Assembly: GCF_009905615.1 (NCBI RefSeq)
Contig: NZ_JAAAKW010000011.1
Location: forward strand, 141,733-205,732
From: Pseudomonas sp. SLFW
GTDB taxonomy: Bacteria > Pseudomonadota > Gammaproteobacteria > Pseudomonadales > Pseudomonadaceae
Reading direction: 5' to 3'
Length of the DNA: 64,000 bases
This document shows positions 35,224 through 44,373 of the stretch, piece by piece (the first letter of the stretch is position 1; every line of letters starts with the position of its first letter). Position numbers and translations under genes: made by a program. The notes beneath the pieces were generated by a model, which searched no databases, had not been told where the DNA came from, and saw only the letters and a program-made list of their open reading frames with translations.

Positions 35224-36417
35224 ATGTTTCGGATGAACACTGAACCCCATTACTGCGAAATCGACGACCTCCAGCCCATGACGGATGAGCTGACCCGGAT
35301 ACGCCGCCACATTCACCAGCACCCGGAAATGGCCTATGAAGAGTTCGAAACCGCCGCGCTGGTGGCAGGCAAGTTGCGCGCGTGGGGGTATGACGTCACT
35401 GAAGGCGTAGGCGAAACCGGCGTCGTCGGCACGCTGACAGTGGGCAGTGGCAAGCGTATCGGCCTCCGGGCGGACATGGATGCCTTGCCGCTGACCGAGC
35501 AGACTGGCCTGCCTTACGCCAGTGTTCATGCGGGAACCATGCACGCCTGCGGTCACGACGGTCACACCACCATGTTGCTGGGGGCGGCTGAATACCTGGC
35601 GCGCACCCGGAATTTCAACGGAACGGTGCACCTGTATTTCCAGCCTGCCGAGGAGAAGGGATTCGACAGCGGCGCGCAGCGCATGGTGAACGACGGGCTG
35701 TTCGAGCGCTTTCCCTGCGACGCCGTGTTCGGCCTTCACAACCATCCGGGAGAGGCGCCGGGCACCTTTCTGTTTCGCAGTGGTGCGTTCATGTCGGCGA
35801 GCGACAAAGTGGCGATCACCGTGCACGGCCACGGCGGTCACGCGGCCCGGCCGCACCTGACGGTGGACCCCATCGTGGTGGCGTCGAGCATCGTCATGGC
35901 GCTGCAGACCGTCGTCGCGCGCAACGTTAATCCGGTAGAACCCGCGGTGGTCACCGTCGGTTTGTTGCAGGCGGGGGTGGCCAACAACGTCATCTCCAAC
36001 AGCGCCTATCTGGAGCTGAGCATTCGTTCGTTCAGCAAGCCCGTGCGCGCGCTGTTGAAGGAACGTGTGCAGGCACTGGTTCACGCGCAGGCCAGCAGCT
36101 ACGGGGCCACGGCGACCATCGATTACATGGAAGGCTACCCGGTGATCGACAACACGCCCGCTGAAACCGAGTTCGCCTTGCAGGTTGCCCGTGAACTGGT
36201 GGGCGACGCGCACATCATTCCCCACGCTGACCAGCTCATGTCCAGCGAAGACTTCGCTTACATGCTGGAACAGCGGCCCGGATGCTTTCTGCGGCTGGGC
36301 AATGGCGTGGGAGAAGACGGCTGCATGGTTCACAACCCGGCGTACGACTTCAATGACAAGAACCTGCCCATTGGCGCGGCGTATTGGGCACGTCTGGTGG
36401 AGCGGTATCTGAGCTGA
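35224..36417 (+). CDS. M20 family amidohydrolase (hippurate hydrolase-like)
   Basis: 397 residues. Peptidase M20D features: IHQHPEMAYEEFET, RADMDALPLTEQTG, metal-binding MHACGHDGHTTMLLGAA, catalytic QPAEE, GLHNHP, and a late SSEDFAYML. It should hydrolyse N-acyl amino acids or similar amides in the cytoplasm. It lies directly after an ACS transporter, and near an FMN monooxygenase and sulfonate-type binding protein, an arrangement reminiscent of N-acetylated organosulfur degradation. That link is inference. Confidence 0.87.
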   Translation: MFRMNTEPHYCEIDDLQPMTDELTRIRRHIHQHPEMAYEEFETAALVAGKLRAWGYDVTEGVGETGVVGTLTVGSGKRIGLRADMDALPLTEQTGLPYASVHAGTMHACGHDGHTTMLLGAAEYLARTRNFNGTVHLYFQPAEEKGFDSGAQRMVNDGLFERFPCDAVFGLHNHPGEAPGTFLFRSGAFMSASDKVAITVHGHGGHAARPHLTVDPIVVASSIVMALQTVVARNVNPVEPAVVTVGLLQAGVANNVISNSAYLELSIRSFSKPVRALLKERVQALVHAQASSYGATATIDYMEGYPVIDNTPAETEFALQVARELVGDAHIIPHADQLMSSEDFAYMLEQRPGCFLRLGNGVGEDGCMVHNPAYDFNDKNLPIGAAYWARLVERYLS

Positions 36418-36426
36418 AGCCCCGGA

Positions 36427-37656
36427 TCATTTCCCCGCGTGCTGATCGGCCTCAAGGATCGAGGTCACGGCGGCGGGGCGACGTTCTTTGGCAAACCACC
36501 ACCCTGCACCGCCGCCCAAGAGACTCGCCAGCACCGCGAGGATCAGGACCACGGGTTGCGTGCCCAACGGCGCCGCGAGCAGCGCCACTAGCAGACCGGC
36601 AAACGGCTGCGAGAGGTTGTTGAGCAGGGTGATCACGCCCACGGTTTTGCCGAAGTCCTGAGCGGGAATCACGCGCTGACGGGTGGTGCGCATGTAGACG
36701 TTGAAGACCTTGTCGAACGCGACGATCAGCAGAAACCCCAGGCCGTAGCCCAGCAAATTCGGGCTCAGTGCACAGACGAAAGCGCCCACGGCGATCATCG
36801 AATACCCGGCTCCGCCCAACAGCCGCAAGGGCAGCGAAACGCGCGCCAGCACGAACAGAATCAGGATCGTGGCCACCGCACCCGCCGCCTGCAACCCGGC
36901 GTAGTGGTCCTTGTCGGCGCCGTAATCGCCGATCACCATGGCCGCCGAAGTGGCCAGGGTCACGCCGACGATCAGGTTGACGCCCACGGCCAGCGTGATG
37001 ATCTTCTTCAGTTCCGCCCGATCCCGGATGTGCCCGAAGGCCACTCTCAACGGTTGCAGCCAGAGGCCTTGAATGGGCTCGAACACCTCAAGGGTGACGT
37101 GGCTGAGGCGCTGCCACATCAGCATGCTCAGGTCAGCCAGCAAAAACAGCCCGGCGATGCCCAGCACCACCCAATGCCAGGGCCAGACTTCCAGCACCAG
37201 AGCCGCCAGCAGTGGCCCGAGGACCAGCCCGGTCTGGTCGGCGATCTGCGAGTAAGACAGCGTTTGGGTGTAGCGGTAGTGCTGAAAAATGTGAGGCATC
37301 AGCACTTCCCGCGCCATGACCCCCTGGGTCGTCAGCACCCCGCAGAGTGCCGACAGCGCCACCAACCAGCCGATCCCGCCGAAGACCCCGTAAAGCGCCA
37401 TCGCCAGCAGACACAGCACGGCGCGGTACACCTGGCTGATGTGCAGGATTCTGACCGGAGGGTATTTATCGCAAAGCGCCCCGCACACGGGAAACGCCAG
37501 AAACCGCGGCAGCGACTCGACGGAAAACGCCAGCCCGGCCCAAGCGGCGCTTTGGGTGGTCTGGAACACCACCAGCGGCACGATGAACAGCAGAATCTGA
37601 TCCGCCAATCGAGACAGAAACAGCGACATGAAAAAGGCGAGGTAATCCTTGCGCAC
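36427..37656 (-). CDS. MFS transporter, siderophore-exporter-like
   Basis: 409 residues from a GTG at 37656 preceded by AGGAGG five bases away; an upstream ATG at 37707 lacks a ribosome site. Helices start at YLAFFMSLFLSRLADQILLFIVPLVV (in part), and the CDKYPPVRIL loop matches the conserved loop between helices 2 and 3. The pattern resembles MFS exporters linked to siderophores or drugs rather than sugar importers. No siderophore genes adjoin it, so its substrate is unknown. Confidence 0.8.
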   Translation of the reverse strand: MRKDYLAFFMSLFLSRLADQILLFIVPLVVFQTTQSAAWAGLAFSVESLPRFLAFPVCGALCDKYPPVRILHISQVYRAVLCLLAMALYGVFGGIGWLVALSALCGVLTTQGVMAREVLMPHIFQHYRYTQTLSYSQIADQTGLVLGPLLAALVLEVWPWHWVVLGIAGLFLLADLSMLMWQRLSHVTLEVFEPIQGLWLQPLRVAFGHIRDRAELKKIITLAVGVNLIVGVTLATSAAMVIGDYGADKDHYAGLQAAGAVATILILFVLARVSLPLRLLGGAGYSMIAVGAFVCALSPNLLGYGLGFLLIVAFDKVFNVYMRTTRQRVIPAQDFGKTVGVITLLNNLSQPFAGLLVALLAAPLGTQPVVLILAVLASLLGGGAGWWFAKERRPAAVTSILEADQHAGK

Positions 37657-37780
37657 AGTGACCTCCTGGTGGTGAGCAGCGCGGGCGGGTCGATTCGGAC
37701 GGGCCATCCCTCAACCGCCGACGGGATTATGCCTGCAGGCGACCTGTACGACGATGCCGATCACTCACGACCCTCGCCGC

Positions 37781-38692
37781 TCAAACGCCCTCTGCTGGCG
37801 GCGACTGCTGGAACCGTTCGCTCAGAAAGTCCAGCAACGCACGCACCCTCGGCGCCAGATACCGGTTGCGCGGATACAGCGCGTACACCGGGGTTTCGGC
37901 GGTTTGCCATTGGGGCATCACCTGTTTCAAGCGCCCGGCGGCGAGGTCGGCGCGGATGTCCCAGATCGACTTGAGGGCGATGCCGTGTCCATCAATGGCC
38001 CATTGCCGAGCGACCGCCCCGTCGTTGGTTTCACGCGCCGCCTCCAGAGGCACCTTGAACAGCGCGGTTTCATCCTCCCGTTGCAGGCGCCACTCGCTCG
38101 ACCACCCTGTCTGGCCAGAAACGATGTGGTCGAAATTCGCCAGTTGATCGGGATGCGTCGGTACGCCTTTGCGCTGCAAATAATCGGGCGCGGCGCACAG
38201 CACGCGGTGATTGGCGGCCAGCGGTCGGGCGATCAGCGAGCTGTCCGGTGGCACGCCGAAGCGGATCACCAGATCGACATCGTCGGTGATCAGGTGCGAC
38301 AGGGAATCGGACAGCAGCAGCGCGGGCACGACCTGCGGGTAAAGGCGGGTGAATTCATCGAGCCAGGGGTTAAGCACGTTGCGGCCGAAATCCGAGGTCG
38401 CGGAGAGACGAACCTTGCCGCGTATTTCCTTTTTTTCAGCGGACAGCGCGGCGCGGGCGTCGTCCAGCGATTGCAGCGCCAATCGGCAGTGCTGCAAATA
38501 CAGTCGGCCTTCATCGGTGAGCCGGAGCTGGCGGGTGGTGCGTTCGAAGAGACGGGTAGCGAGTGAGCTTTCGAGCTTGAGCAGGCGGGCGCTGGCAGCG
38601 GCGGGGGACAGGCCCAGTTTGCGGCCTGCGGCAGAAAGACCACCCAACTCGGCGGCTTCGACGAACAGGCGGATCGCGTCCAGGTTGTCCAT
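37781..38692 (-). CDS. LysR family transcriptional regulator
   Basis: 303 residues with the N-terminal HTH (IRLFVEAAELGGLSAAGRKLGLSPAAASARLLKLE in parts) and TTRQLRLTDEGRLYLQHC. The subgroup is that of LysR proteins controlling divergent reductases. It is transcribed away from the old-yellow-enzyme gene at 38803 across a 110-bp shared promoter, so it most likely controls that gene in response to an electrophile (inference). Confidence 0.88.
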   Translation of the reverse strand: MDNLDAIRLFVEAAELGGLSAAGRKLGLSPAAASARLLKLESSLATRLFERTTRQLRLTDEGRLYLQHCRLALQSLDDARAALSAEKKEIRGKVRLSATSDFGRNVLNPWLDEFTRLYPQVVPALLLSDSLSHLITDDVDLVIRFGVPPDSSLIARPLAANHRVLCAAPDYLQRKGVPTHPDQLANFDHIVSGQTGWSSEWRLQREDETALFKVPLEAARETNDGAVARQWAIDGHGIALKSIWDIRADLAAGRLKQVMPQWQTAETPVYALYPRNRYLAPRVRALLDFLSERFQQSPPAEGV

Positions 38693-38802
38693 GATTCTTC
38701 CGTTATTTTTGAAAATCCATCAAAGCCTAACCCAATTATCAAACGCAGTCGCTGATCGCAGACTGAGCCCATCTTCTCTCACTGGCTCAGGACACACCGA
38801 TC

Positions 38803-39906
38803 ATGACGACCTCTTCGAACCTGTTCACGCCCATCGACTTCGCGGGCCTGAGTGCCCCACACCGTGTGGTGATGGCCCCGATGACCCGAGCTCGTAGCTC
38901 CCAGCCTGGCGACATCCCCAACGCGCTCAACGCGCAGTATTACGCTCAACGCGCGTCGGCGGCGCTGATTGTCACCGAAGCTTCGCAGATTTCCACCCAA
39001 GGCAAAGGCTACTCCTTCACGCCCGGCATCTATAACGACGCCCAGCAGGAAGGCTGGCGCGGGGTGACGGACGCGGTGCACGCCGAAGGCGGCCGGATCT
39101 TCCTGCAACTCTGGCATGTGGGGCGGATGTCTCACCCGGACTTTCATCAGGGCGAGTTGCCGGTGGCACCGTCCGCCGAACCCTTCGAAGGGCAGATCTG
39201 GAAAGTCGACCCGGCGACCGGGCAGGGCACGATGGTCGATTCACCGACACCACGGGCGTTGAGCCGCAGCGAGATTGCCCAGATCGTCGACGACTTCCGT
39301 CAGGCGGCCCGCCGTGCCATTCGGGCCGGTTTCGATGGGGTCGAGATTCACGGCGCCAATGGCTACTTGGTGGATCAGTTCCTGCGCACCACCTCGAACA
39401 AACGCACTGATGAATACGGCGGGTCCCGCACTAACCGTCTGCGGTTTCTCCGGGAAGTGGTCGATGCGGTCGTTGACGAGATCGGCGCCGAACGCACGGC
39501 CATTCGCCTGGCGCCGTTTCTGACGGCCCGGGGCATGGACTGCCCCGACATCCTGCCGACCATCCTCGACGCTGCCGAATACCTGCAAGGCAAGGGCATC
39601 GGCTACCTGCATCTGGTCGAAGCGGATTGGGACGATGCGCCGGTGATCACTGAAACGTTCCGTCGGGCGATTCGCGAGCGGTTCACTCGCCCGATCATCG
39701 TCGCAGGCAACTACGACGTCGCTCGTGCCGAGTGGGTGATCGCTCAGGGGTATGCGGACTTGGTGGCGTTCGGCAGACCGTTCGTGGCCAACCCTGACTT
39801 GCCGCGACGCCTGGCGCACGACTTGCCCCTGGCGGCACTCGACCCCGCCACGTTGTTCGGCGGCGCGGCCCAGGGCTACAGCGATTACCCTTCCGCAGCC
39901 AAGTAA
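38803..39906 (+). CDS. alkene reductase, old yellow enzyme family (NemA-like)
   Basis: 367 residues of an FMN-binding TIM barrel: RVVMAPMTRARS, VTEASQIS, LQLWHVGR, the substrate His/Asn pair in VEIHGANGYLVDQFLR, NKRTDEYGGS and VAFGRPFVANPDLP. It should reduce activated C=C bonds or nitro groups with NAD(P)H. It is divergent from a LysR regulator, the common arrangement for this enzyme class. Confidence 0.92.
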   Translation: MTTSSNLFTPIDFAGLSAPHRVVMAPMTRARSSQPGDIPNALNAQYYAQRASAALIVTEASQISTQGKGYSFTPGIYNDAQQEGWRGVTDAVHAEGGRIFLQLWHVGRMSHPDFHQGELPVAPSAEPFEGQIWKVDPATGQGTMVDSPTPRALSRSEIAQIVDDFRQAARRAIRAGFDGVEIHGANGYLVDQFLRTTSNKRTDEYGGSRTNRLRFLREVVDAVVDEIGAERTAIRLAPFLTARGMDCPDILPTILDAAEYLQGKGIGYLHLVEADWDDAPVITETFRRAIRERFTRPIIVAGNYDVARAEWVIAQGYADLVAFGRPFVANPDLPRRLAHDLPLAALDPATLFGGAAQGYSDYPSAAK

Positions 39907-39939
39907 AACGCAGGAGGTCTGACGTGCAGCGGCAGGGCG

Positions 39940-40143
39940 CTAATCGATGCGCGCAGCCGCTGCTTTCAGCTGTTGAACAGAGGAATGAATGCCCCGAATA
40001 TTCCCGGCGATTTCCGTGTGGGTCTGGTGGGGCTGACGAAACGTGGCGTAGGCCAGATGGCCCGCCATCGACTGAGACAGGCGTTCAAGATGAACGGCGG
40101 TTTCTTCAAGGTCGCGTTTGATCGCAGGTAGGGGTACGAGCAC
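39940..40143 (-). CDS. small hypothetical protein
   Basis: 67 residues from a GTG with AGAGG upstream. It is mostly helical and hydrophilic (LEETAVHLERLSQSMAGH, NIRGIHSSVQQLKAA), possibly a short coiled coil. No family recognised. It is short and could be spurious, though the ribosome site and sensible composition favour a gene. Confidence 0.4.
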   Translation of the reverse strand: MLVPLPAIKRDLEETAVHLERLSQSMAGHLAYATFRQPHQTHTEIAGNIRGIHSSVQQLKAAAARID

Positions 40144-40475
40144 TATGGGCCTCTGGTGTGTACGTTCTGAAGCAGTCAGTGGTCACCGATCCGTTGACCT
40201 CTACGTCCGTCCGCTTTCACAGCACCAGCGTGTCCCGTGGGCATCCTCGGTTTGACGACACATCGGTTGGCTTGGCTCACAGCCAGCCTCCATAGTGAGC
40301 GGGAGCGTAGCTGATTGCCATCATACTTAAGGATACAGACCCGACCTTGACGTGCCGGTTTGCGACCTTTCGGGCCTACCGGTGCCATTCGTCCATCTTG
40401 CGGCACTCCTGGATGCGGGGCATTTCCGATGGGTATATGCGTGGATATCCCATGCTGTGAGGATGGAGAATCGAG
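40144..40475. other. 332-bp stretch without a recognised gene
   Basis: Open frames here are antisense or out of frame with no protein character. No palindrome, RNA gene or repeat was recognised. It presumably holds the promoters of the flanking divergent small genes. Confidence 0.4.
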
Positions 40476-40769
40476 ATGGAGATGAATCCCGACGCGCCCG
40501 GCAATGTTTCGCAGAAAGGCGTGAACAGCCAGGCCGACAATGAGACCGGTTTCGATCATCGCGCTGGCACTCGCCCGGCTGAACCCACTTCAGGTGAAAA
40601 ACCGCGCAAGATCGACCCTGATCTGGGATTCGATCCAGAATCCCCAGACGCTTCCGATCCCGCCGTTGACCCATTGCACCCGGCCCGGACCAGCAATGAC
40701 CCGGTGCCGTCGGCGGATCGGTCGAACCGCGATGATTCGAAACCATCCCTGGGGGGTCGGGGCATCTAG
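40476..40769 (+). CDS. DUF6021-like small acidic Pseudomonas protein
   Basis: 97 residues, low-complexity, rich in Pro, Asp, Ser and Asn, with the recognisable block DLGFDPESPDASDPAVDPLHPA. This resembles small hydrophilic Pseudomonas proteins called DUF6021 (from memory). Probably disordered in the cytoplasm; function unknown. A clear rho-independent terminator follows. Confidence 0.65.
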   Translation: MEMNPDAPGNVSQKGVNSQADNETGFDHRAGTRPAEPTSGEKPRKIDPDLGFDPESPDASDPAVDPLHPARTSNDPVPSADRSNRDDSKPSLGGRGI

Positions 40770-40812
40770 TCCGAACCGCGCCTGGCGTTGCGCGGTTTGG
40801 CAGCGCACAGTG

Positions 40813-40838
40813 AAGCCCGGCACCTGTGTCGGGCTTTT
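40813..40838 (+). terminator. rho-independent terminator
   Basis: AAGCCCG and CGGGCTT arms with a 10-nt loop followed by TT: a compact intrinsic terminator 44 bp after the 40476-40769 gene. Confidence 0.75.
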
Positions 40839-40954
40839 CCATTCTGTACAGCAGCAACGCGCAAGCATTCCATACGGCTTTTCGGCAACGCGCTAGAATC
40901 ACGACGGCGCTCGATACCGGGCAGGCGATCCCCTTTCTCACGTGACCGAACCCC

Positions 40955-41536
40955 ATGATGCTGTGGCTGTATAACCTCAAAAAACATCTCAAACCGGCCG
41001 AGTACACACGGCTGCTCAGCACTCACGACCTCGGCAAAAAGAAAAGCAACCGTCTTTTAAGCAAGACAGGCGTTGTGACCGCGGGCAATGCGGTCATCCG
41101 CCCACCGTTCTATTTCGAACGGGGCCGCATCACCTTGGGCAGGAACGTTTTGATCAACGCCGGTTGCGTCTTTCTGGATCAGGCAGGCATTACCATCGGC
41201 GCCGACGCGATGCTCGGGCCGCAGGTGCGTCTTTGCACCACCACCCATGACTTGAACCCTGCGCTGCGCCACAGCCACACCCGTTCATCACCGATCAGCA
41301 TCGGCGCAAACGCGTGGATTGGCGCGGGCGTGGTGATCCTGCCGGGCATCAGCATCGGCGAGAACAGCGTGATTGGCGCCAACAGCGTGGTGAACACGGA
41401 CGTTCCGGCGAATGCGCTGTATACCGGCAGTCCGGCCCGGTTCAAGAAATGGCTGACGCTGGATTCGAGTCGGGAAAACGGTGATCCATTCACGGAGCTG
41501 AATCGCGTTTTGAACGGCGATGCGACCCCTGGATAA
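40955..41536 (+). CDS. hexapeptide-repeat O-acetyltransferase (Maa/NodL type)
   Basis: 193 residues with left-handed beta-helix repeats: ITLGRNVLINAGCVFLDQAGITIGADAMLGP (in parts), the active-site His in CTTTHDLNP, then ISIGANAWIGAGVVILPGISIGENSVIGANSVV (in parts) and LYTGSPAR. This matches maltose/galactoside O-acetyltransferases, which use acetyl-CoA. The N-terminal ~45 residues are helical and not specific. No polysaccharide genes adjoin it, so its acceptor is unknown. Confidence 0.85.
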   Translation: MMLWLYNLKKHLKPAEYTRLLSTHDLGKKKSNRLLSKTGVVTAGNAVIRPPFYFERGRITLGRNVLINAGCVFLDQAGITIGADAMLGPQVRLCTTTHDLNPALRHSHTRSSPISIGANAWIGAGVVILPGISIGENSVIGANSVVNTDVPANALYTGSPARFKKWLTLDSSRENGDPFTELNRVLNGDATPG

Positions 41537-41640
41537 GCCCTCGACACGTTAAACCTGTACACGCGTCCGCGGTTGTTCAGTCTTTCGGAACGAATTATCC
41601 CGAGCACCGGTCAACCTTTTTCACCCCCCTTGAACACGGA

Positions 41641-42000
41641 ATGTCCATGAGCAAGATGATCGATAACCTCACCGAAACCCTGAGCGAGGACCTCTATGAA
41701 AAGACCCGCGCGCAGCTCAACACCTTTATCAATGAAACCAATGCGTTGCTTGCGGCGGGTGATGCCCTGCACGAAGACCGCACAAGTCAGGCCCACGCGC
41801 GTTTGATCGCATTCCTCAAAGACGCTGCCACACGCGGTGAAACGGTGTATGAACGTGACTTCCTCCCTGAGCAGCCACCGCTGACCCGTGCGCTCGATGA
41901 AGCCAAGGTGTTCGTCAAGGCCAACCCTTGGGCGGCCGTTGCGGCGGCAGCAGGTGTTGGCCTGGTCGTGAGCATTTTGCTCAACCGCCGGCAACCCTGA
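41641..42000 (+). CDS. DUF883 protein (ElaB/YqjD family)
   Basis: 119 residues: a long amphipathic helical body ending in one C-terminal membrane segment with glycine-zipper character (NPWAAVAAAAGVGLVVSILL) and RR at the tip. This is the ElaB/YgaM/YqjD design, small inner-membrane proteins that bind stationary-phase ribosomes in E. coli (family knowledge). A short DUF2934 gene follows. Confidence 0.85.
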   Translation: MSMSKMIDNLTETLSEDLYEKTRAQLNTFINETNALLAAGDALHEDRTSQAHARLIAFLKDAATRGETVYERDFLPEQPPLTRALDEAKVFVKANPWAAVAAAAGVGLVVSILLNRRQP

Positions 42001-42223
42001 AAGGAGATCTGTCGTGATGCGTGGTCGCGGTATCGCAACAATGCGCAGAGGGCCAGGAGGCCGATTTTCGCTGTCCAACGCCTACAAACGGTGTGAGGGC
42101 GCGCGGCTATTTTCTCCCCGGTACTGGCTGGTCTATGGCTCGCCCAGTGTGGTCACCGCGGGAGGCCTCGGTGTCTATCTGACGCCGGGCGACGAACTGC
42201 AGAAATATCTAGGGGGGCGGTGC

Positions 42224-42424
42224 ATGAATGTCGACGAAGAAGCTGTTCGTCAACTGGCGCAACTGATTTGGGAGACAGAGGGCCGACCCGAGGGGCAGGA
42301 GGCCCGTCACTGGGACATGGCCACCAAGCTGGCCGAGTCCGCCGCGATGGCGCCGGTACGGGTGTCGAACCGGCACAAGGTCGATACCCTGTTCCCGACC
42401 CCGGATGAGCCAGAGGACCCATGA
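42224..42424 (+). CDS. DUF2934 small protein
   Basis: 66 residues beginning MNVDEEAVRQLAQLIWETEGRPEG, the DUF2934 signature; function unknown. The start is an ATG with AGGGGGG upstream. A longer frame from 42014 adds basic, low-information sequence and is not favoured. Confidence 0.75.
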   Translation: MNVDEEAVRQLAQLIWETEGRPEGQEARHWDMATKLAESAAMAPVRVSNRHKVDTLFPTPDEPEDP

Positions 42425-42441
42425 CGGCGGTGAGTGCGCCG

Positions 42442-42930
42442 TCAGGCTTCGCTGGCCTGCAACTCGCCCAGCAAGGACTGCGCAAAGCTCTCTGAAGCGA
42501 TGAAGTCCAGCGCCTGACGCAGCTTTACCGTCTCTTCGACGCCGAAGGTCTTGTCGAAAACCTGCTGAACCCGCTCCGAAACCTTGCGCGCCTGTGCGTA
42601 CTTTTCCTGACCGGCCTGGGTCAGGAGCACCCGGCGACTGCGGCGGTCCGTCTCATCTACCTGCAATTCCACCAGACCGTCGCGCACCAGCGGCTTGAGC
42701 GTATGGCCCAGGGCGGAGAGGTCCATGACCAGCGCCTGCGCGAGGTCGCGCATCTTGGGCTGGCCACTGCGTGCGATCTGCGACAGCAGGGAATACTGAG
42801 TGGCTTTCAGGCCGCAGTCAGTAAAGGCTTCGTCATAGATCTGCCCCAGACGGCGGGAAGCTCGGCGCACCGAGCCGTTGGCACAACTGCTGGGCGCAAC
42901 GGTATCTGAGCAGGAGGTCACGCGTTTCAA
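42442..42930 (-). CDS. MarR family transcriptional regulator
   Basis: About 162 residues from a TTG at 42930; a GTG at 42921 is possible, and the frame is open further upstream to 43107 with poor ribosome signals. The winged helix is clear: LKATQYSLLSQIARSGQPKMRDLAQALVMDLSALGHTLKPL (in parts), then the wing DETDRRSRRVLLTQAGQEK. It lies downstream of the MFS gene on the same strand, so the pair may be an efflux-plus-repressor unit. Confidence 0.82.
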   Translation of the reverse strand: MKRVTSCSDTVAPSSCANGSVRRASRRLGQIYDEAFTDCGLKATQYSLLSQIARSGQPKMRDLAQALVMDLSALGHTLKPLVRDGLVELQVDETDRRSRRVLLTQAGQEKYAQARKVSERVQQVFDKTFGVEETVKLRQALDFIASESFAQSLLGELQASEA

Positions 42931-43054
42931 TACGGGGTACTCATTCAATGCAAAGGGTGGACCGATTATGCCTGCGCGAGCGAGGCGGACAAGGTTTTTC
43001 AGCCCGCCGGGCGGTGACACGATGACGCACGGTCGTGACCGGGGGCTTGCCGAA

Positions 43055-44269
43055 TCAGGATTCCCCGGCCGCTTGGCGGTCAAATCGCTGCGCGCTGGCG
43101 CGGGCATCGGTGATCGCCCAGTACCACATGCCCAGACCGCCCAGGGTCAGCGCCGCGGCGGCATAGCCGGTGGCGGGCAGTCCCATTCCGGCTGAAATCA
43201 CCAGGCCGCCGACCCACGGGCCGATGGCGTTCGCCAGGTTAAAGGCGCTCTGCACCAATGCCCCCGCCAACGATTGCGCGTGGGGCGCGACGTCCATCAG
43301 GCGGGTTTGCAGAATGGCCGCCAGCCCGACGCCACAGCCGATGAAAAACACCAGCGGGATCAGTAGCCAGAGGTTATCGGTGGCCGAGGGGTAGAGCGCC
43401 AGTACCAATGCGGTGAAGCCCAGCGAGATGCCGGCCGAGCGCATGGTGGCCCGGTCCGCTGCCCAGCCGCAGACCAGATTGCCGACCGTGGTGCCCACCC
43501 CGAACACGGCCATGACCACCGGAATCATGAAGTCTGAGGTCCTGGTGACTTCGATCAGCGTCGCGGCCAGGTAGGTGTAGACGCAGAACACGCCGCCAAA
43601 ACCGATCCCGGCAATGCCCAGCGTGAGCCAGACCTGGCGCGAACGCAGTGCGCCGAGTTCACGCAGCGGGCTGGCGTCGGCCTGGGCGGGCGAGGCGGGG
43701 GCGAGGGTGCGGATCAGCACGGCAGTGATCGCGGCGAGTATCGCGACCACCGCCAGGCCCCAGCGCCAACCGACGGTCTGGCCGATCCAGGTGGCGAACG
43801 GCACGCCGACGATGGTGGCAATGGTCAGGCCGAGAAACACTCGTGAAACTGCCTGTGCACGCTGATTCTTCGGGACAAGAGACGCGGCCAGCAACATGGC
43901 GACGCCGAAATACGCCCCATGGGGAAAGCCGCTGAGAAACCGGAAGAACACCAGCCAAGGCAGCGAAGGGGCGATGGCGCTCAGGGCATTGGCGATGCCG
44001 ATGAACGCCGCGAGGCCCACCAGCAGCGCCCGCCGTGGTAATCGGACGCCGAGGACCATGATCACCGGGGAACCGACCACCACGCCCAGGGCATAGGCAC
44101 TGATGGCGTGGCCGGCCAGCGGCTGGGTGGTCTGGAAGTCGCCAGCGATAAAGGGCAACAACGTCATCGAAGCAAATTCGGTGGTGCCGATGGCGAACGC
44201 GCCCATGGCCAGCGCGAACAGCAGCCAGCCCATGTGAAAGTCGTGTGGGGTGTCAGGGGTGTGAGTCAT
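43055..44269 (-). CDS. MFS transporter, AraJ/YdhP-like efflux family
   Basis: 404 residues, twelve helices, opening with LLFALAMGAFAIGTTEFASMTLLPFIA (in part), the efflux-family first helix, and FPHGAYFGVAMLLAASLV. The start is MTHTPDT at 44269. A MarR gene follows and a perfect TGAAACCGGTTTCA operator lies 42 bp upstream of the ATG. The family includes sugar and drug exporters; the operator would suggest control by a PtxS-like LacI protein. Confidence 0.85.
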   Translation of the reverse strand: MTHTPDTPHDFHMGWLLFALAMGAFAIGTTEFASMTLLPFIAGDFQTTQPLAGHAISAYALGVVVGSPVIMVLGVRLPRRALLVGLAAFIGIANALSAIAPSLPWLVFFRFLSGFPHGAYFGVAMLLAASLVPKNQRAQAVSRVFLGLTIATIVGVPFATWIGQTVGWRWGLAVVAILAAITAVLIRTLAPASPAQADASPLRELGALRSRQVWLTLGIAGIGFGGVFCVYTYLAATLIEVTRTSDFMIPVVMAVFGVGTTVGNLVCGWAADRATMRSAGISLGFTALVLALYPSATDNLWLLIPLVFFIGCGVGLAAILQTRLMDVAPHAQSLAGALVQSAFNLANAIGPWVGGLVISAGMGLPATGYAAAALTLGGLGMWYWAITDARASAQRFDRQAAGES

Positions 44270-44311
44270 TGGGGAGCGCGGCGCTTGAGAGAAGAAACAT
44301 CCTGTTATACC

Positions 44312-44325
44312 TGAAACCGGTTTCA
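44312..44325. promoter_or_regulatory. PtxS-like LacI-family operator TGAAACCGGTTTCA
   Basis: A perfect 14-bp palindrome, extended to CTGAAACCGGTTTCAG at 44311-44326, identical to the published PtxS consensus from 2-ketogluconate genes as I recall it. A weaker copy (GCAACCGGTTCAG) follows at 44335-44347. It lies between the GNAT stop and the MFS start, in the MFS promoter. Confidence 0.6.
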
Positions 44326-44373
44326 GATCAACCCGCAACCGGTTCAGAGGCGCGAAGGAGAGCGTTGGGGGCG

